Assembly (NCBI GenBank): GCA_903827955.1
Contig: CAIKKJ010000191.1
Span: forward strand, 1-62,621
Source: an uncultured Verrucomicrobia subdivision 3 bacterium
GTDB taxonomy: Bacteria > Verrucomicrobiota > Verrucomicrobiia > Limisphaerales > UBA11358
DNA length: 62,621 bases
Direction of reading: 5' to 3'
The position numbers and the translations under genes are program-made. The first letter of the stretch is position 1. Each line of letters begins with the position of its first letter. Positions 1 to 9,312 of the stretch are shown in pieces. The notes under the pieces were generated by a model, which saw only the letters and a list, made by a program, of their open reading frames with translations, had not been told where the DNA came from and made no database searches.

Positions 1-1551
1 ACTAAATTTGCTGGCGTGATCGCGGCGGTATTGGCTGGTGCATTTTCTGCCCTGTCGGCGGAAACCAATTCGGCGCGACCGAACATCGTCTTCATCATCA
101 TTGACGATCTTGGCTGGCGCGATTTGTCCTATATGGGCAGTCAGTTTTATGAGTCACCCGCGATTGACAAGTTGGCGTCGGAAGGTTTGTCGTTCACTCG
201 CGCTTACGAAGCTGCGCCGCGTTGTGTTCAATCGCGCTATTCAATCATGACGGGAAAAAACCACAATCGCCCTGAACTACGTGGCGAACGTGGTCTCGCT
301 GCCGATCAGGGAACGATTGGCAAAGCATTCCAGCAGGGTGGCTACACAACTTTCTACGCCGGCAAATGGCATCTTGGCGGCGAAGAATCCTACTGGCCAA
401 TGCATCGTGGTTTTGATTTTGATGTTGGTGGCTGCGCACTCGGCGCGCTCGGCACGCACTTCTGGCCGTATTATCAGACCAACAAGCCGTCGGACATTGG
501 TCCGCGCGAATCGCATAACGTCGCACCATTTGGTTTGGAATTAGGCAAACCTGGTGAATACATCGCTGACCGCCTAACCGATGAGACAATTAAGTTTCTG
601 AAGTCGCACAAGTCCGAGCATCCCGACCAGCCGTTTCTAGTTTACCTCGCGCATTATCAAGTTCATCAGCCGCTCGAAGCGAAGCCGGACGATGTAAAAT
701 ATTTTGAAAGCAAGTTGGCGAAAATGCCGAAGCAAACCGGCCCGGATTATGAAAATGACCATACCGGCAAGGTGAAGTTGAAACAGGATTTGCCGGTGTA
801 TGCGGCGATGATCAAGAGCATTGATGACAGTGTGGCGCACATCCGTCAGGCGCTGGTGGATCTGGGCTATGATAAAAATACGGTTATCGTTTTTACTTCG
901 GACAACGGCGGACTTTCCACGGCTGACCTGCTCGGAAATCGTTCGCTATCCACTTCCAACAAGCCGCTGCGCACCGGCAAGGGCTGGCTCTATGAAGGCG
1001 GCAATCGCGTGCCGTTGATTGTCTATTGGCCGGGCGTGACGACGGCGGGAACAACGACTGATCGCGCCACGGTGGGCACGGATTATTTTCCGACATTTCT
1101 CGACATCGCCGGTTTGCCGCTTCGCCCCAAGGAACATCTCGATGGCGAAAGTTTTGTGCGCGTGCTCAAAGGTGATTTGAATAATCAGCGTCAGCAGCCC
1201 ATTCACTGGTATTTTGACGACGCGAAGATAGGCACGGGCAACACCGCGATGGCCGCGATGCTCGATGGCGACAAGAAACTCGTGCAGTTCATCTACGAGA
1301 AAAAGGATGAGCTGTATGACATCCGCCAAGACATAGGCGAACAGCATGACCTCGCTGCCGCAAATCCGGAAATCGTGGCTGCCATGAAACAGAAACTTGC
1401 CGCGTGGGAAAAGCAAGTTGGGATCAAGCCGCTCAAGCAACATCAGATTGACGAGATCGAAAAAATCATCGCCGAAACCAAAGGCGAGAAGACCGCGAAG
1501 GAAGGCAAGAAGAGGAAGAAGAACAGTCAGGCGACAAACACAGACGATTAA
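1..1551 (+). CDS. Secreted sulfatase (type I, arylsulfatase A-like), 5'-truncated by the window edge
   Basis: The reading frame is open to the first base, so the true start probably lies outside the window; a GTG at 16 is the only candidate inside it. The visible N-terminus is the end of a signal peptide (hydrophobic, then ALSA before ETN). The sulfatase core is clear: PNIVFIIIDD metal-binding Asp pair, GKWHLGG and a late TSDNGG metal-binding motif. The formylglycine site, encoded around 223-237, reads C-V-Q-S-R, with Gln where the family normally has Pro or Ala. The C-terminus is Lys-rich. The family hydrolyses sulfate esters of glycans in the periplasm or outside the cell. It is the first of three sulfatases in this cluster and ends 45 bases before the next. 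The exact substrate is not readable. Confidence 0.9.
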   Translation, partial: TKFAGVIAAVLAGAFSALSAETNSARPNIVFIIIDDLGWRDLSYMGSQFYESPAIDKLASEGLSFTRAYEAAPRCVQSRYSIMTGKNHNRPELRGERGLAADQGTIGKAFQQGGYTTFYAGKWHLGGEESYWPMHRGFDFDVGGCALGALGTHFWPYYQTNKPSDIGPRESHNVAPFGLELGKPGEYIADRLTDETIKFLKSHKSEHPDQPFLVYLAHYQVHQPLEAKPDDVKYFESKLAKMPKQTGPDYENDHTGKVKLKQDLPVYAAMIKSIDDSVAHIRQALVDLGYDKNTVIVFTSDNGGLSTADLLGNRSLSTSNKPLRTGKGWLYEGGNRVPLIVYWPGVTTAGTTTDRATVGTDYFPTFLDIAGLPLRPKEHLDGESFVRVLKGDLNNQRQQPIHWYFDDAKIGTGNTAMAAMLDGDKKLVQFIYEKKDELYDIRQDIGEQHDLAAANPEIVAAMKQKLAAWEKQVGIKPLKQHQIDEIEKIIAETKGEKTAKEGKKRKKNSQATNTDD

Positions 1552-1596
1552 CATGTAAATCGCAGGCAATTTTTACGGTTCAATTAAAACACTCAC

Positions 1597-3282
1597 ATGA
1601 AAAAAATAAAAAACAGCTGGTTGGGCAAAGCCGCCGCCATCTTCATGGCCGCAACTACACTTGGCCTCGCCGCAGACACTAAGAAACCCAACGTCCTGTT
1701 TCTCGTCGTGGACGATTTGCGACCTGAACTGGGATGCTACAGCAAGGACTACATCAAAAGTCCCAACATTGACGGCCTTGCCAAGTCAGGCATGGTTTTC
1801 AACCGCGCGTATTGTCAGCAGGCGGTTTGCTCGCCTTCTCGCTCCAGCGTGATGACCGGCACGCGGCCCGACACGACGAAGGTGTGGGACTTGGTCACGT
1901 CTTTTCGTGACGCGCTGCCGGATGTTGTGACGCTCGGACAGCAGTTCAAGGCGAACGGATATTTCGTGCAGGGCATGGGGAAAATTTATCACGGCGGTCT
2001 GGATGATGCGCCGACCTGGTCCGTGCCGTGGCAGGAACCCAAGGCGCCGGTGTATGCGCTGGCGGCAGATGCAGCGCTCGTTGGCGTGAATGTTCAGCCG
2101 GTGGATGAAGATGGCAAAGGCAACAAAGGTGCGTCCGCCGACGCTTACTCGCTGCCCAAAACTAACGCAGTCAGCGCTGATGTATCGGCTGGCGAAAAGA
2201 CCGGCAAGAAGGCAAAGAAAAATGGCAAAAAAGGCAAAGCGAAAGCTGGCGTGACTGCCGATGCAACCACCGGCGCGGCCGCAGCAGCCGGCGGCGATGG
2301 CGGCAAGGCCAATTCGCGCGGTCCGATCTATGAATGCGCCGACGTGCCGGACAATACTTTCACCGACGGCAAGACCGCCGACCTCGCGGTGAAAACTTTG
2401 GACGAGATGAGCAAGAAGTCGCAGCCGTTTTTCCTCGCGGTTGGTTTTCACAAGCCGCATCTGCCGTGGGTCGCGCCGAAAAAATACTGGGACATGTATG
2501 ATCCGGCGAAAATCGATCTCGCGCCGAATCAGTTTTTACCCAAGGACGCGCCTGACTACGCTGTGCTGCCGAATGACGGAGAAGTTCGCGCCTACAAGGG
2601 CGTTCCTCCGAGTGGCGAGATTCCGGCCGACGTGCAGCACAAGCTCAAACAGGCTTACTTCGCCAGCACCAGCTACACCGATGCGCTCGTCGGCCAGGTG
2701 CTCGCGGAACTTGATCGTTTGCATCTCCGTGACAACACCATCGTCGTGCTCTGGGGCGACCACGGTTGGAAACTCGGCGAACACATGGCATGGGGCAAAC
2801 ATAGCAACGTTGAAAACGACGTGAACGCGCCGTTGATTTTTTCCGCGCCCGGAATGAAGGCGGCCGGCGCGCACTCCGATGCGCTCGTGGAGTTCGTGGA
2901 TATTTATCCGACGCTTTGTGATTTGGCCGGCATCCCGAAGCCCGGTCATCTCGAAGGCACGAGCGTCAAGCCGTTGCTGGATGATCCGAAGCTGCCATGG
3001 AAAAGCGCGGCGTTCAGTCAGTATCCGCGCAACGCTGGACATACTGGCGCGGGCAAACTTATGGGCTACACGATGTGCACTGATCGCTATCGCCTGACCG
3101 TTTGGGTCAGCAACACCGACCACTCGAAGGTGGACGCCACGGAACTTTACGATCATCAAACCGATCCGCAGGAAAATTACAACATCGCCAAGAAACCGGA
3201 GAATGCCGAACTGGTCGCAAACCTGATGGCACAATGGAAAGCCGGCTGGCAGGCGGCAAAACCGGCGATGGCTGCCAAATAA
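1597..3282 (+). CDS. Secreted iduronate-2-sulfatase-like sulfatase
   Basis: A 561-residue type I sulfatase. A basic, hydrophobic signal peptide (about residues 1-26) precedes PNVLFLVVDDLRPELGCY. The catalytic motif is C78-S-P-S-R, a canonical formylglycine site, and WGDHGWKLGEH near residue 390 supplies further active-site residues. The DDLRPELGCY and RTKVWDL-type wording is typical of the iduronate-2-sulfatase group, though substrate cannot be fixed from sequence. Between about residues 195 and 235 there is a low-complexity Lys/Ala/Gly insertion absent from the otherwise similar paralogue at 9313-10869; it is probably a surface linker. It lies in the + strand polysaccharide cluster, 12 bases before the GH2 gene. 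Confidence 0.93.
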   Translation: MKKIKNSWLGKAAAIFMAATTLGLAADTKKPNVLFLVVDDLRPELGCYSKDYIKSPNIDGLAKSGMVFNRAYCQQAVCSPSRSSVMTGTRPDTTKVWDLVTSFRDALPDVVTLGQQFKANGYFVQGMGKIYHGGLDDAPTWSVPWQEPKAPVYALAADAALVGVNVQPVDEDGKGNKGASADAYSLPKTNAVSADVSAGEKTGKKAKKNGKKGKAKAGVTADATTGAAAAAGGDGGKANSRGPIYECADVPDNTFTDGKTADLAVKTLDEMSKKSQPFFLAVGFHKPHLPWVAPKKYWDMYDPAKIDLAPNQFLPKDAPDYAVLPNDGEVRAYKGVPPSGEIPADVQHKLKQAYFASTSYTDALVGQVLAELDRLHLRDNTIVVLWGDHGWKLGEHMAWGKHSNVENDVNAPLIFSAPGMKAAGAHSDALVEFVDIYPTLCDLAGIPKPGHLEGTSVKPLLDDPKLPWKSAAFSQYPRNAGHTGAGKLMGYTMCTDRYRLTVWVSNTDHSKVDATELYDHQTDPQENYNIAKKPENAELVANLMAQWKAGWQAAKPAMAAK

Positions 3283-3294
3283 ATCCGTTGCTTG

Positions 3295-5742
3295 ATGAAA
3301 CGATTCCGACTTCCGAATTGGTTGCGGATTTCTGCCGCCGGGGCGTTGGTGTTTTGCACCAACGCCTTTGGCGCGGAGACCGTCCAACCGCTCGACAAAA
3401 ATGGCTTGGAATTTTACCAAGGCTCGCTCGGCAGCATCTGGGAAATCTGGCGCGGCGACAAAGCGACGGACAACGTAAACTGGACGCCCGTCACGCTGCC
3501 GCATTGTTTCAACGCGCGCGACTCGGTTGATCCCGACTCGCGTTACTATCAAGGCCCGGGCTGGTATCGCACGCACCTGAAAGTGGCAAATCCGTATCCG
3601 AACGGACGCACTATGCTGCACTTCGACGGCGCGGGACAAAAGTCTCAGGTCTTCGTCGGAATGAAAAAAGTTGGCGAACATCTTGGCGGTTACGACCAAT
3701 GGGATGTGGACATCACGGATGCCGTCGCGAATGAGAGCGAAGTGCCGCTGGCCGCGCTGTGCGACAACTCACGCGATGCAGAGAGCATCCCGTCCGACTT
3801 GAGCGACTTCAATCGCTACGGCGGACTTTATCGTCACGTCAGCCTCGTCTATGTGCCAGCGCTTTCGCTGAAGCGAGTGCACATCGAACCAACGCTCGGC
3901 GCGGATGGCAAAGCCAGCGTGAAAATTCGCGGGCGGCTTTATAATCCGACGGAGTTAAAGGATGAAACGGAATTGGTTGTCGAAGTCCGTGATACGAGTG
4001 GAAAAACAATTCATTCCGCCACGCAAAAAATTACGCCGTGGCCCGGTGAAAAAGAAATCAACGCTTTTGAAATTTCTAAACCCGAACTGTGGTCACCGAA
4101 AGCTCCCACACTCTACACTTGCACCGTCAAACTGAAGTCTGCTCAGGGCGAGCAGGCGGTGACGGAAAAATTCGGCGTGCGTTCTTTTGAATGGGTTGAG
4201 CACGGGCCATTCAAGTTGAACGGCGAGCGGCTACTGCTTCGAGGCACGCATTATCACGAGGATCACGCTGGGGTGGCCGCCGCCGTGCCGGATGACGTTG
4301 TGCGCCAGACGTTGCAGGCCATGAAAGATATGGGTGCGAATTTTGTCCGACTCGGACATTATCAACAAGCGCCGCTGGTTTTGGAAATGTGCGATGAACT
4401 CGGAATCCTGGCCTGGGAAGAAATTCCGTGGTGTCGCGGCGGGCTTGGCGCCGAGCGTTATCAACAGCAGGCGCTCGACATGCAAAAGGCGATGATTGAC
4501 CAGCATTACAATCATCCGTCTATCATTTTGTGGGGACTCGGCAATGAAAACGACTGGCCGGGTGATTTTGAAAATTTCGACAAGGACGCGATTCACGCCT
4601 TCATGACGAAATTGAATTCGCAGTCGCATGAACTAGATCCCTCGCGCAAGACCGTGATTCGCCGCTGCGATTTTTGCAAAGATGTTCCCGACGTTTATTC
4701 GCCGAGCATCTGGGCGGGCTGGTATAGCGGACGTTACACGGAGTATCGCCAGTCGGTGGAGAAAGGCATCAAAGACACGCCGTATTTCTTCCATGCCGAA
4801 TTCGGCGGCGACAGTCATGCGCGGCGTCATTCGGAAGAGCCGGAAAAATTTCTTGGCGCGGTGGCGACAGGGCAGGGGACGGCAGAAGTCGGCAAGGCAT
4901 ACAAAGGCAGTGGCGGCAAGGCGCGGCCGTCGAAGGACGGCGACTGGTCAGAGAGTTATATCATCAACCTTTTCGACTGGCATCTCAAAGAACAAGAGAC
5001 GATGACGAATCTCACCGGCGCGGCGATGTGGATTTTCAAGGACTTCGCCACGCCGTTGCGCCCGGAAAATCCCGTGCCGCGCGTGAATCAAAAGGGCGTC
5101 GTGGAACGCGATGGCACGTTGAAGGAAAGTTATTTTGTGTTTCAAAGCTACTGGGCCGACAAGCCGATGATCCATATCTACGGCCACACTTGGCCGACGC
5201 GCTGGGGTAAAGCTGGTGAGGAAAAAATGGTGAAAGTTTTTTCCAATTGCCGCGAAGTGGAATTATTCGTGAATGGTGTTTCTGTCGGCGTGAAGCAACG
5301 TAACAGTCAGGATTTTCCCGCCGCCGGTTTGCGCTGGAGCGTTAAGTTGAACGAAGGAACGAATACGTTGCGTGCGGTTGGTAAATCCGACGGCGGAGAA
5401 GTAACCGACGAAATTGTTCAGTCGTATCAAACCGCTCAGTGGGGCAAGCCGGCCAAGCTGTCGCTCAACGAAATTTTGCGGAGCAACGAAGTCGTCACGA
5501 TTGAGGCGCGTGTGTCCGACAAGGATGGCGTGCCCTGTCTTGATGCGGCAAATCTGATTCGATTTGGTGTGACTGGCGATGGAAAATTGCAAGATAACCT
5601 CGGCACGTCCACTGGTTCGCGCGCGGTGCAATTATACAACGGGCGCGCTCAAATCAGCCTTCAACTCACGGGTGATGCGGCCGCCAGTGTGACGAGTGAA
5701 GGCATCAAGACCGCATTTCTAAATCTGACAACCTCAAAATGA
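3295..5742 (+). CDS. Secreted glycoside hydrolase family 2 enzyme (beta-galactosidase/glucuronidase type)
   Basis: The ATG at 3295 is preferred over the TTG one codon earlier and gives 815 residues. A signal peptide (to about residue 27, ending NAFGA) is followed by the GH2 jelly-roll, Ig-like and TIM-barrel order. The acid/base is E418 in GLGNEND and the nucleophile E502 in FFHAEFGG. The motif around DDVVRQTLQAMKDMGANFVR marks the barrel start. A further Ig-like region follows from about residue 640. GH2 enzymes remove non-reducing beta-linked Gal, GlcA or Man; which one is not clear here. Its stop overlaps the start of the lyase gene by ATGA, so the two are probably translationally coupled. 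Confidence 0.92.
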   Translation: MKRFRLPNWLRISAAGALVFCTNAFGAETVQPLDKNGLEFYQGSLGSIWEIWRGDKATDNVNWTPVTLPHCFNARDSVDPDSRYYQGPGWYRTHLKVANPYPNGRTMLHFDGAGQKSQVFVGMKKVGEHLGGYDQWDVDITDAVANESEVPLAALCDNSRDAESIPSDLSDFNRYGGLYRHVSLVYVPALSLKRVHIEPTLGADGKASVKIRGRLYNPTELKDETELVVEVRDTSGKTIHSATQKITPWPGEKEINAFEISKPELWSPKAPTLYTCTVKLKSAQGEQAVTEKFGVRSFEWVEHGPFKLNGERLLLRGTHYHEDHAGVAAAVPDDVVRQTLQAMKDMGANFVRLGHYQQAPLVLEMCDELGILAWEEIPWCRGGLGAERYQQQALDMQKAMIDQHYNHPSIILWGLGNENDWPGDFENFDKDAIHAFMTKLNSQSHELDPSRKTVIRRCDFCKDVPDVYSPSIWAGWYSGRYTEYRQSVEKGIKDTPYFFHAEFGGDSHARRHSEEPEKFLGAVATGQGTAEVGKAYKGSGGKARPSKDGDWSESYIINLFDWHLKEQETMTNLTGAAMWIFKDFATPLRPENPVPRVNQKGVVERDGTLKESYFVFQSYWADKPMIHIYGHTWPTRWGKAGEEKMVKVFSNCREVELFVNGVSVGVKQRNSQDFPAAGLRWSVKLNEGTNTLRAVGKSDGGEVTDEIVQSYQTAQWGKPAKLSLNEILRSNEVVTIEARVSDKDGVPCLDAANLIRFGVTGDGKLQDNLGTSTGSRAVQLYNGRAQISLQLTGDAAASVTSEGIKTAFLNLTTSK

Positions 5743-8090
5743 CAAAACGAATTTTTTTCTCGCTGTTCACCTGTGCGGCTGTCCTCTTCGCCAGCGCGGA
5801 CGAAACGTCGCCGCGTTATTTTGGTGCAAGCCCGGGTGCATTGGCCGAGGCCAAGGCGCGGTTGGCGGCGCATGACAAAGCTTTGTCGCCCGTGCTCAAG
5901 GTGCTCATCAAAGCGGCAGACAATGCGCTGCAAATCCCACCGCCATCGGTTGTTGAAAAAAGCAAAACGCCACCGAGCGGAGATAAGCATGATTACATGA
6001 GCGTCGCGCCCTATTACTGGGCCAACCCGGAAAAGCCGGCCGGTCTGCCTTACGTCCGGCACGACGGCAAAGTGAATCCGGAAAGCCGCGACGATGGTTT
6101 TGATCACGGTCGCATCGGTTCGATGGCGAAAAATGTCGAGTCGCTGGCACTGGCCTATTATTTCACTGGCAAGGAAGTGTATGCGGAACACGCGGCAAAA
6201 ATGCTGCGTGTCTGGTTTCTTGATCCGGCAACGCGAATGAATCCCAATCTGAATTTTGCACAGGCTGTGCCGGGAGAAAACACAGGGCGCGGCACGGGAA
6301 TTCTCGAAGGTCGAAACGTCTCCGCCGCGGCAGACGCCGCCCAACTGCTGGCGGGTTCGCCGGCCTGGACGGAGATGGACCGGGCCGAATTCAAGGCGTG
6401 GCTGGAAAAATATTTGGACTGGCTGCTGACGAGCAAGGCCGGGCACGACGAATTCAACGCCCGCAACAATCACGGTTCGTGGTTTGACGTGCAAACGGTG
6501 GAACTGGCACTGGTGCTGGGCAAGACGGACGTGGCAAAAAAAATTGCCGAAGGCGCGAAACAAAAACGCGTCGCGACCCAGATTGAGCCGGATGGGAAAC
6601 AGCCGCTGGAGCTAGCGCGGACGGCGGCGTTCAGCTATTCGCATTTCAACCTCGAAGCGCTGTTTACACTTGCGACCATGTCCGAATATGTCGGCGTGGA
6701 TCTCTGGCATTGCCCGCTGGCCAGCGGCAAATACGCGTTCGCGACGGCGTTGGATTTTTTGCTGCCTTACGTCGCCGATCCAGCCCAGAAATGGCCTTAC
6801 GAGCAGATCAAAAATTTCAACCGCTCCGAGTTTGCCCCCCAACTGCGTCAGGCGGCGGTGGTCTATCAGGAGGCAAAGTATGAAAAAATTCTCGCCGCCC
6901 TTCCGGATGCCGCGCACGAACGTTATCAGCTTCTCAGCCCCGTGCCCGCAGGTAAAAAAATGGATGTCGGTGCGATTGACCGTGAGCGCATTTTGAGAGC
7001 GGCCGATGCGGCTTTATCGCTCGCACCAATCACCATTACGAAGTTTCACGCGGAGCACAGCGTCGGCGGGCCGAATGATTTTTATTCCAACGGTGATTAC
7101 TGGTGGCCCGATCCGTCGAAGACGAACGGCCTGCCTTACATCCAGCGCGACGGTGAAACGAATCCCGGCAACTTCAACGAGCATCGGATGGCGATGCGAC
7201 AGTTGCGCGACGCCGTGGCGGCGCTGGGCGCGGCCTACAAAATTTCTGGCGATGAAAAATACGCGACCAAGGCGGCGGCGTTGCTGAAATTTTTCTTTCT
7301 CGATGACGCGACTCGCATGAATCCCAATCTGCAAAACACGCAGGCGATTCCCGGTCGCGACAACGGCAGCGGTCGTAGCTTCGGCATCATTGACGGTCTT
7401 CACATGATTGAGATCCCGCCCGCGATCGTCGCGATGGAAAAATCTGCCGCGTTCACGCCGGAACTGGTGGCCGGCTTGAAAAAATGGTTTGCCGAGCTCG
7501 CCGAATGGATGGCGACCAGCAAGAACGGCAAGGATGAAGCGGCGGCGAAAAACAATCACGCCGTCGCGTTCTGGCTGCAATTTTCCTGCTACGCACGCTT
7601 CACCGGCGACGAGGCGAAACTTGCGGAGTGCCGCCGGCAGATCAAGGAAGTCTTCGTGCCGAACCAGATGGCGACGAACGGTAGTTTCCCGGCGGAGCTG
7701 AAGCGAACGAAGCCCTACGCGTATTCGATTTTTCAGCTCGATAACATGACGACGCTCTGTCAGGTGCTTTCGACGCCGGAAGATGATTTGTGGAAATTTG
7801 AAATGCCGGATGGTCGCGGCATCCGCAAGGCCGTCGCGTATCTCTATCCATATCTCGCCGACAAATCCCAGTGGCCGCTGAAGCCGGACGTGATGGCGTG
7901 GGATGGCTGGCCGTCGCGTCAATCCAATCTGCTTTTTGCCGGTCTCGCGTTTGGTGAGCCGAAGTATCTGGAGCTTTGGAAGAAGCTTTCGCCCGATCCG
8001 ACGAATGCCGAAGTGCGCCGCAACATCGCAATCACACAGCCGGTGTTGTGGGTAAACGCATCCTCTGCGGACGGGCCGGGCAAAAACTGA
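5739..8090 (+). CDS. Secreted protein with two tandem alginate-lyase-like (PL5-type) domains
   Basis: The 783-residue protein begins with a signal peptide (about residues 1-20) and carries two copies of an alginate-lyase-type alpha/alpha barrel, about residues 60-400 and 412-775. Both copies keep the same landmarks: a Y-Y/W-W-P/A-NP segment, GLPY(V/I)xRDGxxNP, FLDxATRMNPNL and an Asn-Asn-His motif. The PL5 catalytic set (Asn-His, Arg, Tyr) is present twice: N244-H245, R294, Y300 and N606-H607, R656, Y662. His-Arg spacing is 49 and Arg-Tyr spacing 6 in both. Family members cleave uronic-acid polysaccharides by beta-elimination; alginate, glucuronan or a sulfated uronan are all possible. The start overlaps the GH2 stop by ATGA and GH8 follows 7 bases later. 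Confidence 0.88.
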   Translation: MTKRIFFSLFTCAAVLFASADETSPRYFGASPGALAEAKARLAAHDKALSPVLKVLIKAADNALQIPPPSVVEKSKTPPSGDKHDYMSVAPYYWANPEKPAGLPYVRHDGKVNPESRDDGFDHGRIGSMAKNVESLALAYYFTGKEVYAEHAAKMLRVWFLDPATRMNPNLNFAQAVPGENTGRGTGILEGRNVSAAADAAQLLAGSPAWTEMDRAEFKAWLEKYLDWLLTSKAGHDEFNARNNHGSWFDVQTVELALVLGKTDVAKKIAEGAKQKRVATQIEPDGKQPLELARTAAFSYSHFNLEALFTLATMSEYVGVDLWHCPLASGKYAFATALDFLLPYVADPAQKWPYEQIKNFNRSEFAPQLRQAAVVYQEAKYEKILAALPDAAHERYQLLSPVPAGKKMDVGAIDRERILRAADAALSLAPITITKFHAEHSVGGPNDFYSNGDYWWPDPSKTNGLPYIQRDGETNPGNFNEHRMAMRQLRDAVAALGAAYKISGDEKYATKAAALLKFFFLDDATRMNPNLQNTQAIPGRDNGSGRSFGIIDGLHMIEIPPAIVAMEKSAAFTPELVAGLKKWFAELAEWMATSKNGKDEAAAKNNHAVAFWLQFSCYARFTGDEAKLAECRRQIKEVFVPNQMATNGSFPAELKRTKPYAYSIFQLDNMTTLCQVLSTPEDDLWKFEMPDGRGIRKAVAYLYPYLADKSQWPLKPDVMAWDGWPSRQSNLLFAGLAFGEPKYLELWKKLSPDPTNAEVRRNIAITQPVLWVNASSADGPGKN

Positions 8091-8097
8091 TCGCAAC

Positions 8098-9309
8098 ATG
8101 AAACGCGTCAACACCGCCGGAAAGCAGACGCGGCTGGCATTTGTTTTTGGCGGCCTGTGCGCTTTGACTGCCCTGGCTGATGTCACCCGGCCATTCCCGC
8201 AGGCGGCAAATGTAAGCCACGGTTTGCGCCCGGAAGTTTTCACCCGCCCGGAAGTCAACGCCGCCGTCAGTAACTATTATTTTTATTGGAAAGGAAAATT
8301 CCTGCTGCCGTCAGCCAAGGTCTCCGGTGATTACAAAGTAGACTTTGACGGCAAAGGCACGACCGTTTCCGAGGCGATGGGTTATGGGATGCTGCTCACG
8401 GTTTACATGGCCGGCGCGGACATCAATGCCCGGGCGTGCTTCGATGGCTTGAATCGTTTTCGGAAACGTTATCCGTCCAGCATCAATCCGAGGTTAATGT
8501 GCTGGAAAATTCCCGCGAATGAAAAAACCGTTCGTGATGATTGCGCGACGGACGGCGACTTCGACATGGCTTTCGCTTTATTGCTTGCGCACAAGCAGTG
8601 GGGCGATGAAACCTATTTTACCGAGGCCACCAATTTGATTTACAACATCCGTCGCAGCCTCGTGCGTGCGGATTTTTCGTTACGGCTTGGCGATTGGAAT
8701 TCGGCCGAAGGTCAGACACGTCCGTCGGATTTTATGCCCACGCACTTTCGCGCCTTTCACGCGGCGACGGGCGACGGCGTGTGGACGAACGTTGAAGCGA
8801 AGTGCTACACCATCCTTGAAGAACTACAAACCAACTTTGCGGCAACCACAGGGCTGATTCCTGATTTCGCCGTCGCTACAAACGGCGGATGGCAGCCGGC
8901 GAAGCCAAAGTTTCTCGAAGGTCCGCACGATGGCGAATACAACTACAACGCCTGCCGCGTGCCGTGGCGCATTGGTTGGGCCGCGGTGGGCAACCATGAC
9001 GAACGTGCGCAAAAATTGTTGGAGCGGTTCGCGGCATGGGCCACGAAGCAAGTCGGCAGCCCAGAAAAATTTCAGGCTGGCTACCGCCTTGACGGCACAA
9101 GTCCACGCGGCAGCGATTTCGACACGGCGTGTTTTGTTTCGCCCACCGGCGTGGCCGCGATGGCTTGCAGCAATCAGGTTTGGTTGAACCAGACTTTCAG
9201 CTACGCCATAAATCGCAAGGAGGGTTATTACGAAGACAGTATCAATTTGTTGTGCCTGCTGGTCATGTCGGGTAACGCGTGGTTGCCGGGAAATCCAAAA
9301 TTAAATTAA
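8098..9309 (+). CDS. Secreted glycoside hydrolase family 8 endo-glucanase/xylanase-like enzyme
   Basis: A 403-residue protein with a signal peptide (about residues 1-27). The GH8 signature is plain: SEAMGYGML, with E92 the expected general acid, and ATDGDFDMAFALLLAHKQW, containing the catalytic-region Asp residues 152-156. Other family landmarks are the LRLGDWN-like and RPSDFMPTHFRAF segments (about residues 195-220). GH8 enzymes hydrolyse beta-1,4 glucans, xylan, chitosan or mixed-linkage glucans by inversion. It lies 7 bases after the double lyase gene and 3 bases before the third sulfatase, so it is almost certainly in the same transcript. Confidence 0.92.
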   Translation: MKRVNTAGKQTRLAFVFGGLCALTALADVTRPFPQAANVSHGLRPEVFTRPEVNAAVSNYYFYWKGKFLLPSAKVSGDYKVDFDGKGTTVSEAMGYGMLLTVYMAGADINARACFDGLNRFRKRYPSSINPRLMCWKIPANEKTVRDDCATDGDFDMAFALLLAHKQWGDETYFTEATNLIYNIRRSLVRADFSLRLGDWNSAEGQTRPSDFMPTHFRAFHAATGDGVWTNVEAKCYTILEELQTNFAATTGLIPDFAVATNGGWQPAKPKFLEGPHDGEYNYNACRVPWRIGWAAVGNHDERAQKLLERFAAWATKQVGSPEKFQAGYRLDGTSPRGSDFDTACFVSPTGVAAMACSNQVWLNQTFSYAINRKEGYYEDSINLLCLLVMSGNAWLPGNPKLN

Positions 9310-9312
9310 ATC

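Noticed and set aside
2536-3699. A 387-codon minus-strand frame across the sulfatase/GH2 junction
   Set aside because: It runs through two confident genes and has the Arg/Val/His-rich composition of reverse-complement coding sequence.
7014-8258. A 414-codon minus-strand frame antisense to the lyase gene
   Set aside because: No recognisable motif, and the + strand protein retains two sets of catalytic residues.
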